A DNA stretch of 64,000 nucleotides. Origin: Vicinamibacteria bacterium. GTDB taxonomy: Bacteria; Acidobacteriota; Vicinamibacteria; Fen-336. The DNA lies in the NCBI GenBank assembly GCA_025994075.1, contig JAMQGV010000024.1, forward strand, positions 124,001-188,000. The letters run 5' to 3'. The position numbers and the translations under genes were made by a program. A model generated the notes under the pieces. That model did no database searches. It was not told the DNA's origin and was given only the letters and a program-made list of their open reading frames with translations. Below, in pieces: positions 52,450-60,949 of this stretch (position 1 is the stretch's first letter; every line of letters begins with the position of its first letter).

Positions 52450-53673
52450 TCAGGGCAGCAGGAAAGCGGCCAGTGAATCCACGTCCTTGACGAAGAGGCG
52501 GCCTGCGCCGAGCGCGGGGTGGGCCCATACGACGCCGCTCGCCAGCTCGTAGGACGCGAGCGGGGCGAAACCCGCCGCGCCGGAGCGCGCGACGAGCAGC
52601 TCGCCGCCGCTGGTCGCGAGCAGCAGCGCGTCCCCCGCGAGCAGCAGGCTCGCGTGCTCGGCCTGCCGGCCCTCGCTCGCCCACAGCAGGCGGCCGCTGG
52701 CGAGATCGGCCGCGAAGAAGCGGCCTCGCTGCCGGTGCGTGAAGCCGAAGAGGCGCTCGCCGTGCGCCACCGGGCTGCTCATGTACAGCGGCAGCTCGGG
52801 GTTCTCCCACGCCGTGGCGACCGTGAAGCGGGCTCCGGCCCGCGTGACCCTCGACGCGCGCAACGGGCGGTTGATGCCGGAGACGATCACGAGATCGCCC
52901 ACGACCAGCGGCGTCACCGCGTTCTGCTCGTACTCCGTCGTGAACGGCTCGCTCCAGAGCAGGGCTCCGGTCGCGAGCTCGACGCCGACCAGCTTCGTCT
53001 GGGTGAGAGTCACGACCTGGCGCACGCCGCCGAGCGTCGCCACCACGGGCGAGGCGTAGCCGGGGCCGTCGCCGGTCCAGCGCCACAGCGTGCGGCCGCT
53101 CTTCGGATCGAGGGCCACCAGTGCTCCGTCGCCGGCGCCGCCGACGTGCACGATCAGCCTGCCGCCGTCGACGAGCGGGGACTGCGCGGCGCCGAACTCG
53201 GGTTCGCTCCGCGCGTGCTCGGGGAGCGTCCGGCGCCACAGCGGCGCGCCGCTCGCCGCGTCGAACGCGCGCAGCGTGCCCGTGATGCCGAACGTGAACA
53301 CGCGCCCGTCGGCGACCGCGGGCGTCGCCTTGGGCCCCTTGCCGTGGCCCATCGCCGCCGGGTTCATCGTGTAGGCGACCGGCTCGGCCTGGCGCCACAG
53401 GCGCCGGCCCGTCGCCGCGTCGTGGGCGGAGAGCGTCTCCTCCTCGCCCTCGCGGGCGAACAGGTACACGCGGTCGCCGACGACCACGGGCGAGGCGTGG
53501 CCGGCCCCGGCGGGAATGCGCCAGTCGCGGAGGAGCGCGCGCGGCCAGCTCGTCGCGCCCGGCGCCGCCGCGTGACCGTCGCGCTGCGGTCCGCGCCACT
53601 GCGGCCAGTCGCCGGCTGCAGCCGGAGCCGCGCTCGCCGCGCACAGGAGGAGGGTGGCCGTCGCTCGTCGCAT
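52450..53673 (-). CDS. Secreted PQQ-like (PQQ_2) beta-propeller protein
   Basis: The 407-residue protein has a signal peptide ending in PAAAG and the typical opening DWPQWRGPQRDGHA. Repeating propeller blades follow, each with a SPVVxGDRVY-type strand and an ALDPKSGRTLWRW-type strand. It is probably periplasmic. Some homologues bind PQQ, many act as assembly factors or alcohol dehydrogenase-like enzymes, and most are uncharacterised. It is divergent from the TonB receptor; a functional link is possible but unproven. Confidence 0.88.
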   Translation of the reverse strand: MRRATATLLLCAASAAPAAAGDWPQWRGPQRDGHAAAPGATSWPRALLRDWRIPAGAGHASPVVVGDRVYLFAREGEEETLSAHDAATGRRLWRQAEPVAYTMNPAAMGHGKGPKATPAVADGRVFTFGITGTLRAFDAASGAPLWRRTLPEHARSEPEFGAAQSPLVDGGRLIVHVGGAGDGALVALDPKSGRTLWRWTGDGPGYASPVVATLGGVRQVVTLTQTKLVGVELATGALLWSEPFTTEYEQNAVTPLVVGDLVIVSGINRPLRASRVTRAGARFTVATAWENPELPLYMSSPVAHGERLFGFTHRQRGRFFAADLASGRLLWASEGRQAEHASLLLAGDALLLATSGGELLVARSGAAGFAPLASYELASGVVWAHPALGAGRLFVKDVDSLAAFLLP

Positions 53674-53761
53674 GCCTCGCAGTCCTTTCGGTCGGAGTGT
53701 CGGCAGGGGGACGCCGGAGCGGCCGCCGATGTTCCGGGAGAAGCCCTCGCATTTTGCCCCC

Positions 53762-53791
53762 TTGACAAGTCTTTGCCGGCGCCCCTAGAGT
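53762..53791 (+). promoter_or_regulatory. Sigma-70 type promoter of the TonB receptor operon
   Basis: TTGACA (53762-53767, perfect), an 18-base spacer and TAGAGT (53786-53791, 4 of 6). Transcription should begin near 53798. The 190-base divergent gap also contains the promoter of the beta-propeller gene, which I cannot pinpoint. Confidence 0.6.
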
Positions 53792-53805
53792 CCCCCGCAG
53801 AAAAC

Positions 53806-53823
53806 ATAACGAGCGTTCGGTAT
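53806..53823 (+). promoter_or_regulatory. 18-bp imperfect palindrome downstream of the TonB operon promoter
   Basis: ATAACGAGCGTTCGGTAT matches its own reverse complement in 14 of 18 positions. It lies about 8-25 bases after the predicted +1. Its size and CGNNCG-like core are typical of TetR-family operators. Confidence 0.55.
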
Positions 53824-53863
53824 CTTTTCGGGTACCGAGTCTCGCGAAGCGGAGGAAGGTCCG

Positions 53864-56665
53864 ATGAATCAGTCGCTTGGCTTCTTGCGACCGGGAGGTC
53901 GGCGCCTGCTCGCCGGGTTCCTGATCGCGCTCTTCGCGGGGGTCGCCCCGCTCCACGCCCAGGTCGCCGACGCGGTGCTCGAGGTGAACGCGGTCGACGA
54001 GACGGGCCAGTCGCTCCCCGGCGCCACCGTCACGGTCCGCCGCCCCGACACGGGCTTCGAGCGCTCGCTCGTCACCGGCGACGCCGGCGGCGTGCGCGTC
54101 GGCGCCCTGGCCCCCGGCTCCTACGAGGTGAAGGTCGAGCTGACCGGCTTCACGCCGGTCGTCCAGCAGGGCCTCGTGCTGCGCGTCGGCCAGACGGCCC
54201 GCCTCGACGTCACGCTCAAGGTGGCCACGGTGCAGGAGACGGTCACCGTCACCGCGGACCTGCCGCTCGTCGACGTCTACAAGACCGACTCCTCGACCAA
54301 CATCCTGCCGGAGCAGATCCAGGACCTGCCCGTCGCCGACCGCGACTTCCAGCGCCTCGCCTTCCTGGCGCCGGGCGTGCAGCGCGAGCGCGGCGGCTTC
54401 CGCTTCATCGGCGGCGGCCCGGTGATCGGCGCCGGCGGCAACGCCTCGCAGTCGACGATCCTGGTCGACGGCGCCGACTTCACGGACACCACGCTGGGCC
54501 TGGCCCGCGCCCGCTTCAGCCAGGACGCGATCGGCGAGTTCCGGGTCATCGCCAACCGCTTCGACACCGAGGTCGGCGGCTCCGCCGGCGGTGCCTTGTC
54601 GATCGTCACCAAGTCCGGCACCAACCAGGTGAAGGGCTCCGCCTTCGGCTTCTTCCGCGACGACAGCCTGCGCGCGAAAGGCGAGTACGAGGCGCAGAAG
54701 AACGACTACCAGCGCAGCCAGTTCGGCTTCACGCTGGGCGGCCCGCTGCAGAAGGACAAGACCCACTTCTTCGTCTCGCTCGAGCAGATCGACGAGGACA
54801 GCATCACCCTGTTCCGGCCCGGCGGCGCCTATGCCTCGCTGGCGGCGGACGTGCCGCTGCCGCTGTCGCAGACGCTGGGTTTCGCCGGCCTCGACCACCG
54901 CATCTCGACCACCCAGAGCCTGAAGGCCAAGTTCGCCTACGAGCGCTACCGCCTCGAGAACTTCCGGGTCGGCGGCGTGGCCGACGTCAGCAACGGCCAG
55001 CAGCTCAACCGCGACAACTGGAACCTGACGCTGGGCCACACCTGGGCCCCGGCCTCCGGCAAGCTCAACCAGCTCACCGTCCAGGTCGGCGGCCGCAAGT
55101 ACGACGAGCCGACCAACTCGCAGGCGGTGACCGAGTCGTTCTCCTCGGGCAACACGCTGACGATCGGCGAGAACATCGTCGGCGCACTGCTCGGCGACTC
55201 GACCCAGTGGGAGATCCGCGACACCTTCTCGTTCACGCTCGGCAGCGGCAAGAAGACCCACGACATCAAGATGGGCGCGGCGGTGATGCACGTCTCCGAC
55301 CGCTTCGACTTCCCGGTCTTCGACGCCGGCTGGCTGATCTACGCGACCGACACCCGCGCGCTGCCGCTCCTCTACATCTACGGCGAGGGCTCGGGCGACG
55401 CCACCATCGACACCAACTACGTCTCCGCCTTCGTGCAGGACGATTTCCGGGCCAGCGCGAACCTGACGCTGTCCTTCGGCCTGCGCTACGACCTCGACAC
55501 CAACGGCAACAACCCCGGATTCACCCACCCGCTGCTCAGCGGCGAGCGCAAGAAGGACGTCAACAACTTCCAGCCGCGCGCCAGCTTCTCGTGGGACGCG
55601 ACCGGCGACGGCCGCAACGTCGTGCGCGGCGGCGTCGGCATCTTCACCGGCCGCTTCCTGCTGGTGCCCTCGTTCTCCGAGCTGCAGCAGAACGGCGTCT
55701 CCGGCCGCGTCGTCCAGCAGCGCCTGAACGGCCTGGTGCTGGGCATCCCGGCGCTGGCGCTGAACCCGGCCAGCCCGAAGACCACCGGCATCCCGCTGCC
55801 GAAGGACTCGACGCTGCTCGACTCCGAGTACGTGAACCCGTGGACCTGGCAGGCGACGCTCGGCTACACCCGCAAGCTCGGCGACTCGGGGCTCTACTTC
55901 GACCTCGAGGGCATCTACGTCAAGGGCGAAGACGAGATCATCGTCCGCGACCGCAACTTCGCCGGCAACGCCGCCGTGCTCGCCGGCCGCGCGGCGCGCC
56001 TGAACCCGGCCTGGAACCAGGTCAACACCTACACCAACGAGGGCCGCTCCGAGTACAAAGCCGTGGTCGCGAGCCTCAACGGCACCATCAAGGGCGGCCA
56101 CCTGATCACCGCCTCGCTGACCCTCGCCGACAAGAAGAACATCAACGACGACTTCAGCCCGGCGCTGACCGACTACCCGTCCGACCCGTTCGACATCGAG
56201 GCCGAGTTCGGCCGCTCCCGCGCCGACGAGCGCGTGCGCGCGATCGTCTCCGGCGTCTTCAAGCTGCCGGCGGCGATCACCGTGGCGCCGATCGTCGAGT
56301 ACGGCTCCGGCCAGCCGTGGAACAAGCGGCTCGGCTACGACCGCAACGGCGACGGCAAGAACTCCGACCGCGCCGACGGCGTTTCCAAGTTCGACCAGGA
56401 CGGCCCGTCGTTCTTCAGCCTCAGCCTGCGCCTGACCAAGCGCATCGCGCTCGGCGAGCGCGCCGGCCTCGACCTGATCGCCGAGGGCTTCAACCTGACC
56501 AACCGCAAGAACGACGACGTCAACTCGGTGCTCAACGGGGAGTTCCTCTCGGGCCCGACGCTGACCAACCGCGCCGCGGCCTTCGTGGCCAACCCGCGCT
56601 TCGGCCAGTACACCACGACGCTGCCGCCGTTCGAGGTCCAGCTCGGCGTGCGGCTCACGTTCTAG
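53864..56665 (+). CDS. TonB-dependent receptor with N-terminal carboxypeptidase-regulatory domain (Oar-like)
   Basis: The 933-residue outer-membrane protein has a signal peptide (residues 1-32, ending in LHA). A CarboxypepD_reg-like domain (about 35-115, DETGQSLPGATVTVRRP) and a plug domain (about 120-245, with QDLPVADRDFQRL and STILVDGADF) follow. The large beta-barrel ends in QLGVRLTF. It imports a large or lipophilic ligand using TonB energy, or works as a surface protein. GGAGGAAGG precedes the ATG. It leads the lipid operon; the next gene is 73 bases on past a hairpin. Confidence 0.93.
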   Translation: MNQSLGFLRPGGRRLLAGFLIALFAGVAPLHAQVADAVLEVNAVDETGQSLPGATVTVRRPDTGFERSLVTGDAGGVRVGALAPGSYEVKVELTGFTPVVQQGLVLRVGQTARLDVTLKVATVQETVTVTADLPLVDVYKTDSSTNILPEQIQDLPVADRDFQRLAFLAPGVQRERGGFRFIGGGPVIGAGGNASQSTILVDGADFTDTTLGLARARFSQDAIGEFRVIANRFDTEVGGSAGGALSIVTKSGTNQVKGSAFGFFRDDSLRAKGEYEAQKNDYQRSQFGFTLGGPLQKDKTHFFVSLEQIDEDSITLFRPGGAYASLAADVPLPLSQTLGFAGLDHRISTTQSLKAKFAYERYRLENFRVGGVADVSNGQQLNRDNWNLTLGHTWAPASGKLNQLTVQVGGRKYDEPTNSQAVTESFSSGNTLTIGENIVGALLGDSTQWEIRDTFSFTLGSGKKTHDIKMGAAVMHVSDRFDFPVFDAGWLIYATDTRALPLLYIYGEGSGDATIDTNYVSAFVQDDFRASANLTLSFGLRYDLDTNGNNPGFTHPLLSGERKKDVNNFQPRASFSWDATGDGRNVVRGGVGIFTGRFLLVPSFSELQQNGVSGRVVQQRLNGLVLGIPALALNPASPKTTGIPLPKDSTLLDSEYVNPWTWQATLGYTRKLGDSGLYFDLEGIYVKGEDEIIVRDRNFAGNAAVLAGRAARLNPAWNQVNTYTNEGRSEYKAVVASLNGTIKGGHLITASLTLADKKNINDDFSPALTDYPSDPFDIEAEFGRSRADERVRAIVSGVFKLPAAITVAPIVEYGSGQPWNKRLGYDRNGDGKNSDRADGVSKFDQDGPSFFSLSLRLTKRIALGERAGLDLIAEGFNLTNRKNDDVNSVLNGEFLSGPTLTNRAAAFVANPRFGQYTTTLPPFEVQLGVRLTF

Positions 56666-56678
56666 ACGCTTCCACCTC

Positions 56679-56715
56679 GGGCGGCGGCCGTCGCTCTCGC
56701 GGCCGGCCGCCGCCC
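56679..56715 (+). terminator. GC hairpin between the receptor and the SDR gene
   Basis: GGGCGGCGGCC and GGCCGCCGCCC pair perfectly over 11 bp around a 15-base loop. It may be a terminator or partial attenuator that makes the receptor mRNA more abundant than the enzymes' mRNA. Confidence 0.45.
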
Positions 56716-56738
56716 GTCTCGTACCGAAGGGACACGCC

Positions 56739-57512
56739 ATGGACTACGGGCTCGCGGGACAGGTCGTGATCGTGACCGGCGCGGCCGCCGGCATCGGCCG
56801 CGCGACGGCGCTGCGCTTCGCCGCGGAGAAGTGCAAGGTGGCGGCGTGGGACGTGGGCGAGCCGAAGGAGCTGCTCGCGGAGATCGCCGCCGCGGGTGGC
56901 GAGGGCCGCTTCCAGCGGGTGAACGTCGCCGATCCGGCGGCGGTCGCGGCGGCGGTCGCCGAGGTGATCGCTGCCTGGGGCCGGATCGACGTGCTCGTCA
57001 ACAACGCCGGCATCGTGCGCGACGCCCAGCTCGTCAAGTGGAAGGACGGCGCGGTGGCCGCCACCATGACCGACGAGCAGTGGGACGCGGTGATCGCGGT
57101 CAACCTCAAGGGCCCGTTCCTGTGCACGCGCGCGGTGGCGCCGCACATGATCGCCGCGAAGAGCGGCGTGATCCTGACCGCGTCGTCGGTGGTCGGCCTG
57201 TACGGCAACTTCGGCCAGACCAACTACGCCGCCACCAAGGCCGGCGTCATCAACATGACGCGGACCTGGGCCCGCGAGCTCGGCAAGTACGGCATCCGCG
57301 CCAACGCGGTGGCGCCCGGCTTCATCGGCACCGAGATCCTGAACGCGATGCCGCAGAAGGTGCTCGACGGCATGGTCGCCCACACCCCGATCGGCCGCAT
57401 GGGCGCGCCGGAGGACATCGCGAACGCCTACTGCTGGCTGGCCTCGAAGCAGGCCGCGTTCGTCACCGGCACCTGCCTGTCCGTCGACGGCGGGCTGGTC
57501 GTCGGCACCTAG
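56739..57512 (+). CDS. Classical short-chain dehydrogenase, 3-oxoacyl-ACP/CoA reductase (FabG) type
   Basis: The 257-residue protein has the NAD(P) motif TGAAAGIG (about 13-20), NNAGIVRD and the catalytic set S/YAATK (ASSVVGLYG, TNYAATKAG). It closes with the GTCLSVDGGLVVGT end seen in FabG and PhaB. It probably reduces or oxidises a 3-oxo/3-hydroxyacyl thioester. It is separated from the next gene by nine bases. The AGGAG overlapping its stop codon serves the KAS III-like gene. Confidence 0.9.
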   Translation: MDYGLAGQVVIVTGAAAGIGRATALRFAAEKCKVAAWDVGEPKELLAEIAAAGGEGRFQRVNVADPAAVAAAVAEVIAAWGRIDVLVNNAGIVRDAQLVKWKDGAVAATMTDEQWDAVIAVNLKGPFLCTRAVAPHMIAAKSGVILTASSVVGLYGNFGQTNYAATKAGVINMTRTWARELGKYGIRANAVAPGFIGTEILNAMPQKVLDGMVAHTPIGRMGAPEDIANAYCWLASKQAAFVTGTCLSVDGGLVVGT

Positions 57513-57521
57513 GAGACCCCC

Positions 57522-58511
57522 TTGCGTCACGTGAAGATCGCCTCGACCGGGCGCTTCCTGCCCGGAATCGAGGTTCCCAACACGGCCCTCGAGGCCCGGT
57601 TCGGCGCGAAGTTCCCCGAGTTCGTCGCCAAGATGGAGGCCTCCTCCGGCATCCGCAAGCGCTGGCACGCGCCCGAGGACTGGGCGACCTCCGATGTCGC
57701 CCTGCCCGCGGCGCGGCAGGCCCTGGAGCGAGCGGGCCTCGGGCCCGAGGACCTCGACCTGATCGTGCTCGGCACCGACTCGCCCGACTACGTGACGCCG
57801 GCGACGTCGGTCGTGCTCCAGCACAAGCTGGGGGCGAAGAACGCCGGCACCTTCGACGTCGGCTGCGCCTGCGCGTCGTTCCCGACCGGGCTGTCGGCCG
57901 CTGCCGGCATCCTGGCCGGCAACCCGTCGATGAAGGCGGCGCTGGTCGTCGGCGTGTACCTGATGCACAAGCTGGCCGACGCCGACGACCCGATGACGTT
58001 CTTCTACGGCGACGGCGGCGGCGCGGCGGTGCTGGTGCCCGCGGAGGCGCCAGGCTATCTCGGCGCCGCATTCCAGGCCGACGGCGCCTACGCGAAGCAC
58101 TGGGCGATCCTCGGCGGCGGCACCGCCGAGCCGGCCACCGTCGACGGCGTCGCGGCCGGGCGCACGAAGGTGAAGATGTACGAGCGCTACCCGCCCGAGA
58201 TCAACCACGAGGGCTGGCCGCGGCTCGTGCGCAAGCTGGCGCGGGAGCAGGGCTTCGCGCCCTCCGAGATCGACTTCGTGGTGTTCACCCAGGTGCGCCG
58301 GCCGTCGATCGAGCTGGTGATGCAGGACCTCGGGCTGCCGATGGAGCGCACCCACACGGTGATGGAGGAGTGGGGCTACACCGGCTCCGCCTGCATCCCG
58401 ATGGCGCTCGACGACGCCCGCGAGAAGGGCCTGATCAAGCCCGGCAGCCTGGTCGTGCTGGTCGGCTCCGGCGTCGGCTACAACCAGGCCGCGGTCGCGC
58501 TGCGGATGTAA
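57522..58511 (+). CDS. KAS III (FabH)-like protein with non-canonical active site
   Basis: The 329-residue protein has the thiolase fold of FabH along its length (LIVLGTDSPDYVTP, FFYGDGGGAAVL, VGSGVGYNQAAVAL). The nucleophile is C117 in FDVGCACASF. Where FabH has His in HQAN this protein has T256 (FTQVRR). Where FabH has Asn in GNTSAA it has Y286 (GYTGSA). Decarboxylating condensation needs those residues, so an acyl-transfer or other role is more likely. The TTG start has TAGGAG upstream. OleA, PqsD-like, CerJ and HMG-CoA synthase-like functions were considered; none fits the residues. Confidence 0.85.
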   Translation: MRHVKIASTGRFLPGIEVPNTALEARFGAKFPEFVAKMEASSGIRKRWHAPEDWATSDVALPAARQALERAGLGPEDLDLIVLGTDSPDYVTPATSVVLQHKLGAKNAGTFDVGCACASFPTGLSAAAGILAGNPSMKAALVVGVYLMHKLADADDPMTFFYGDGGGAAVLVPAEAPGYLGAAFQADGAYAKHWAILGGGTAEPATVDGVAAGRTKVKMYERYPPEINHEGWPRLVRKLAREQGFAPSEIDFVVFTQVRRPSIELVMQDLGLPMERTHTVMEEWGYTGSACIPMALDDAREKGLIKPGSLVVLVGSGVGYNQAAVALRM

Positions 58512-58514
58512 CCG

Positions 58515-60137
58515 ATGCTGCACGGGGACGTGCTCGGCGAGCGCGCGCGGCTGACGCCGGACAAGCTCGCGCTCGTCGACGTCGCTTCGGGGGCGCGGCT
58601 CACCTACGCCGAGCTCGACGCCCGCGCCGCGGCCTGCGCCCGGCTGCTGCGCGGGCTCGGGCTCCGCAAGGGCGAGCGCTACGGGCTGCTCGCCGGCAAC
58701 CGCGTCGAGTACCTCGAGTGCGTGTTCGCCGCGGCCAAGGCGGGGCTGGTGCTGGTCCCGCTGTCGACCCGCGCCACGGCCCACGAGCTGAAGCACGTCG
58801 TGGAGCACAGCGGCCTGCGCGTGCTGATCCACGACGCCGCCCACGCCGCGGTCGCCGGCGCGCTGCGCGACCTGGTGCCGATCGAACGGGTCGTGGCGCT
58901 CGATGCGCCGTCGCGTGCGGCCGACCTCGTCTTCGCGGACGCGCGTCCGCCCCTCGCGGAGGCGCCGGAACCGCGCGAGGCCTGCGATCCCGAGGACCTG
59001 CTCTTCCTGCTCTACACGAGCGGCACCACCGGCAAGCCCAAGGGCGTCCGGGTGCCGCACCGGATGGTCGCGTGGAACGGCTACAACACCGTCGCCTGCT
59101 GGGGGCTGCGCGAGGACGACGTCAGTCCCATCTTCACGCCGCTCTACCACGCGGGGGCGCTGGGCGCGTTCCTGGTGCCGATCTTCACGGTCGGCGGCAC
59201 GATCGTGCTGCACGCCGGCTTCGACCCCGCCGAGGTGTGGGCGACGATCGGTCGCGAGCGTTGCACCGTGGTGCTCGGCGTCCCGACGATCTGGAAGCTG
59301 CTCGCCGAGGCCCCCGAGTTCGCGACTGCCGACCTGTCGTCCGTCCGCTTCCTGATCAGCGGCGGCGCGCCGCTGCCCGAATGGATCATCGAGACCTACC
59401 AGCAGCGCGACGTCGTGTTCAAGCAGGGCTACGGCCTGACCGAGGTCGGCGTCAACTGCTTCTCGATGACGGTCGCGGAGTCGGAGCGCAAGAAGGGCTC
59501 GATCGGCAAGCCGCTGCTGTTCACCGAAGCGAAGCTGCTGGACCCCGACACCGGTCGCGAGATCCTTCCGGGCGAGCGAGGTGGGGGTTTGGGGGCGGAG
59601 GAGCTACGTTCGCGACGTAGCCCCCATGGGACCGGCGGCGGATTCACTCCGCCGCCGGAACCCGTCGGTGAGTTGCTGCTCCGCGGGCCGCACGTGTGCC
59701 AGGGCTACTGGAACGACCCCGCGGCGACCGCGGCGGCGCTCGACGCGGAGGGCTTCTTCCACACCGGCGACCTCGCGCGGCGCGACGCGGAGGGCTTCTT
59801 CTACATCGCCGGCCGCCGCAAGGACATGTTCATCAGCGGCGGCGTCAACGTCTACCCCGCGGAGATCGAGGCCGAGCTGCTGCTGCACCCCCAGGTCGCC
59901 GACGCGGCGGTGATCGGCGTGCCGCACGAGACGTGGGGCGAGGTCGGCTGCGCGTACGTCGTTCGGCGCCCCGGCGCGAGCGTCGGCCCCGAGGCACTCG
60001 ACGCCCACCTCGACGGCCGCCTGGCCCGCTACAAGGTGCCCAAGCACTGGCGCTTCGTCGACGCCCTGCCGCGCACGCCCTACGGCAAGGTGGTGAAACC
60101 CGACCTCGTCGCCATGTGGGCGAAGGAGCAGGCATGA
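58515..60137 (+). CDS. Class I acyl-CoA ligase (AMP-forming) with a 29-residue in-frame insertion
   Basis: The 540-residue enzyme activates a carboxylic acid with ATP and CoA. Motifs are LLYTSGTTGKPKGV (about 162-175), FKQGYGLTEVG, GFFHTGDLARRD and the C-terminal catalytic Lys in PRTPYGKVVK. Between LPGE (residue 354) and VGELLLRGPH (residue 384) it has 29 extra residues, rich in Gly/Arg/Pro, coded by the palindromic element 59577-59663. The family joins these blocks directly. The reading frame stays open, so the protein is probably still made. The acid substrate is unknown. Confidence 0.92.
   Translation: MLHGDVLGERARLTPDKLALVDVASGARLTYAELDARAAACARLLRGLGLRKGERYGLLAGNRVEYLECVFAAAKAGLVLVPLSTRATAHELKHVVEHSGLRVLIHDAAHAAVAGALRDLVPIERVVALDAPSRAADLVFADARPPLAEAPEPREACDPEDLLFLLYTSGTTGKPKGVRVPHRMVAWNGYNTVACWGLREDDVSPIFTPLYHAGALGAFLVPIFTVGGTIVLHAGFDPAEVWATIGRERCTVVLGVPTIWKLLAEAPEFATADLSSVRFLISGGAPLPEWIIETYQQRDVVFKQGYGLTEVGVNCFSMTVAESERKKGSIGKPLLFTEAKLLDPDTGREILPGERGGGLGAEELRSRRSPHGTGGGFTPPPEPVGELLLRGPHVCQGYWNDPAATAAALDAEGFFHTGDLARRDAEGFFYIAGRRKDMFISGGVNVYPAEIEAELLLHPQVADAAVIGVPHETWGEVGCAYVVRRPGASVGPEALDAHLDGRLARYKVPKHWRFVDALPRTPYGKVVKPDLVAMWAKEQA
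59577..59663 (+). repeat. Palindromic element inserted in frame in the acyl-CoA ligase gene
   Basis: The 87 bases form two hairpins within a weak outer pair (GGGTT/AACCC). Arm 1 is TGGGGGC (59590-59596) with GCCCCCA (59620-59626), enclosing GCTACGT/ACGTAGC. Arm 2 is CCGGCGGCGGA (59632-59642) with TCCGCCGCCGG (59648-59658), loop TTCAC. The length is a multiple of three and both stems are perfect. It looks like a REP- or RPE-type mobile palindrome. No second copy is in this window. Confidence 0.7.
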
Positions 60138-60949
60138 CCCCGCTGCCCCACCGCTTCGACGGCCCGGCCGACGGACGCGTGCTGCTGCTCCTCAACGGCG
60201 GGGCGATGTCGATCGCGGCGTGGGACCCGGTGGTGGCCGGCCTCTCCGCGCTGCGCGTCCTGCGCTGCGACTTCCGCGGCCAGTTGCTGTGCCCGGGGCC
60301 ACCGCCCGCCACCATCGAGGAACACGCGGACGACGTCGCGGCGCTGCTCGACCGGCTCGGCCTGCCCGCCCTTCACGTCGCCGGCACGTCGTACGGCGCC
60401 TTCGTCGCGATGGCGCTGGCCTCCCGCCACCCGGCGCGCGTGCGCAGCCTCGCGCTGGTCACCACCGCGGAGGCGCTGACGCCCGAGATGCAGGCGGCCA
60501 GCCACCGCCTGCGCGAGGCCAGCGCGCGGGCGGCCGGCGGCGACAAGGCCGCGGCAGCCGAGGTGTTCGACGGCCTGTTCGCGTTCGCCTACTCGGACTC
60601 CTACCGGCAGCGTCACGCCGAGATGCTGGCCACCCGCCGCGCTGCCGCCGATCGCCTGCCCGCGCCGTGGTTCGAGGGCCTCGTCGGGCTGTTCGGGGCG
60701 CTGCTCGCCTTCGATCCGGCCCCGCACCTCCACGCCTTGCGCGCGCGAGCCCTGCCCGCGCTGGTCGTGGGCGCCGCCGGCGACACCGTGTTCCCCGCGT
60801 CCCACTCGCGCGCCCTGGCGGAGCTCGCGCGCGCCCGTCTTCAGATCGTCGAAGACAGCGGTCACGCCCTGGTCGTCGAGCAGCCGCAGGCGCTGGCCGC
60901 GCTGCTCGCCGGGTTCGTGGCCGAGGTCGAGAACGGAGTCAGAGCATGA
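60134..60949 (+). CDS. Alpha/beta hydrolase
   Basis: The 271-residue hydrolase has the nucleophile elbow GTSYGAF, the acid in GAAGDTVFP and the His in DSGHALVVEQP, giving a full Ser-Asp-His set. The oxyanion region is LLLNGGAMS. The ATG overlaps the ligase stop (ATGA), and its stop overlaps the thiolase start. It may cleave an ester, lactone or C-C bond (MhpC-like) in the pathway, or be a thioesterase. The substrate is unknown. Confidence 0.88.
   Translation: MTPLPHRFDGPADGRVLLLLNGGAMSIAAWDPVVAGLSALRVLRCDFRGQLLCPGPPPATIEEHADDVAALLDRLGLPALHVAGTSYGAFVAMALASRHPARVRSLALVTTAEALTPEMQAASHRLREASARAAGGDKAAAAEVFDGLFAFAYSDSYRQRHAEMLATRRAAADRLPAPWFEGLVGLFGALLAFDPAPHLHALRARALPALVVGAAGDTVFPASHSRALAELARARLQIVEDSGHALVVEQPQALAALLAGFVAEVENGVRA

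Noticed and set aside
58515..60137. A frameshift or pseudogene in the acyl-CoA ligase because of the insert
   Set aside because: The insert is 87 bases, the frame is kept, and all motifs after it are intact.
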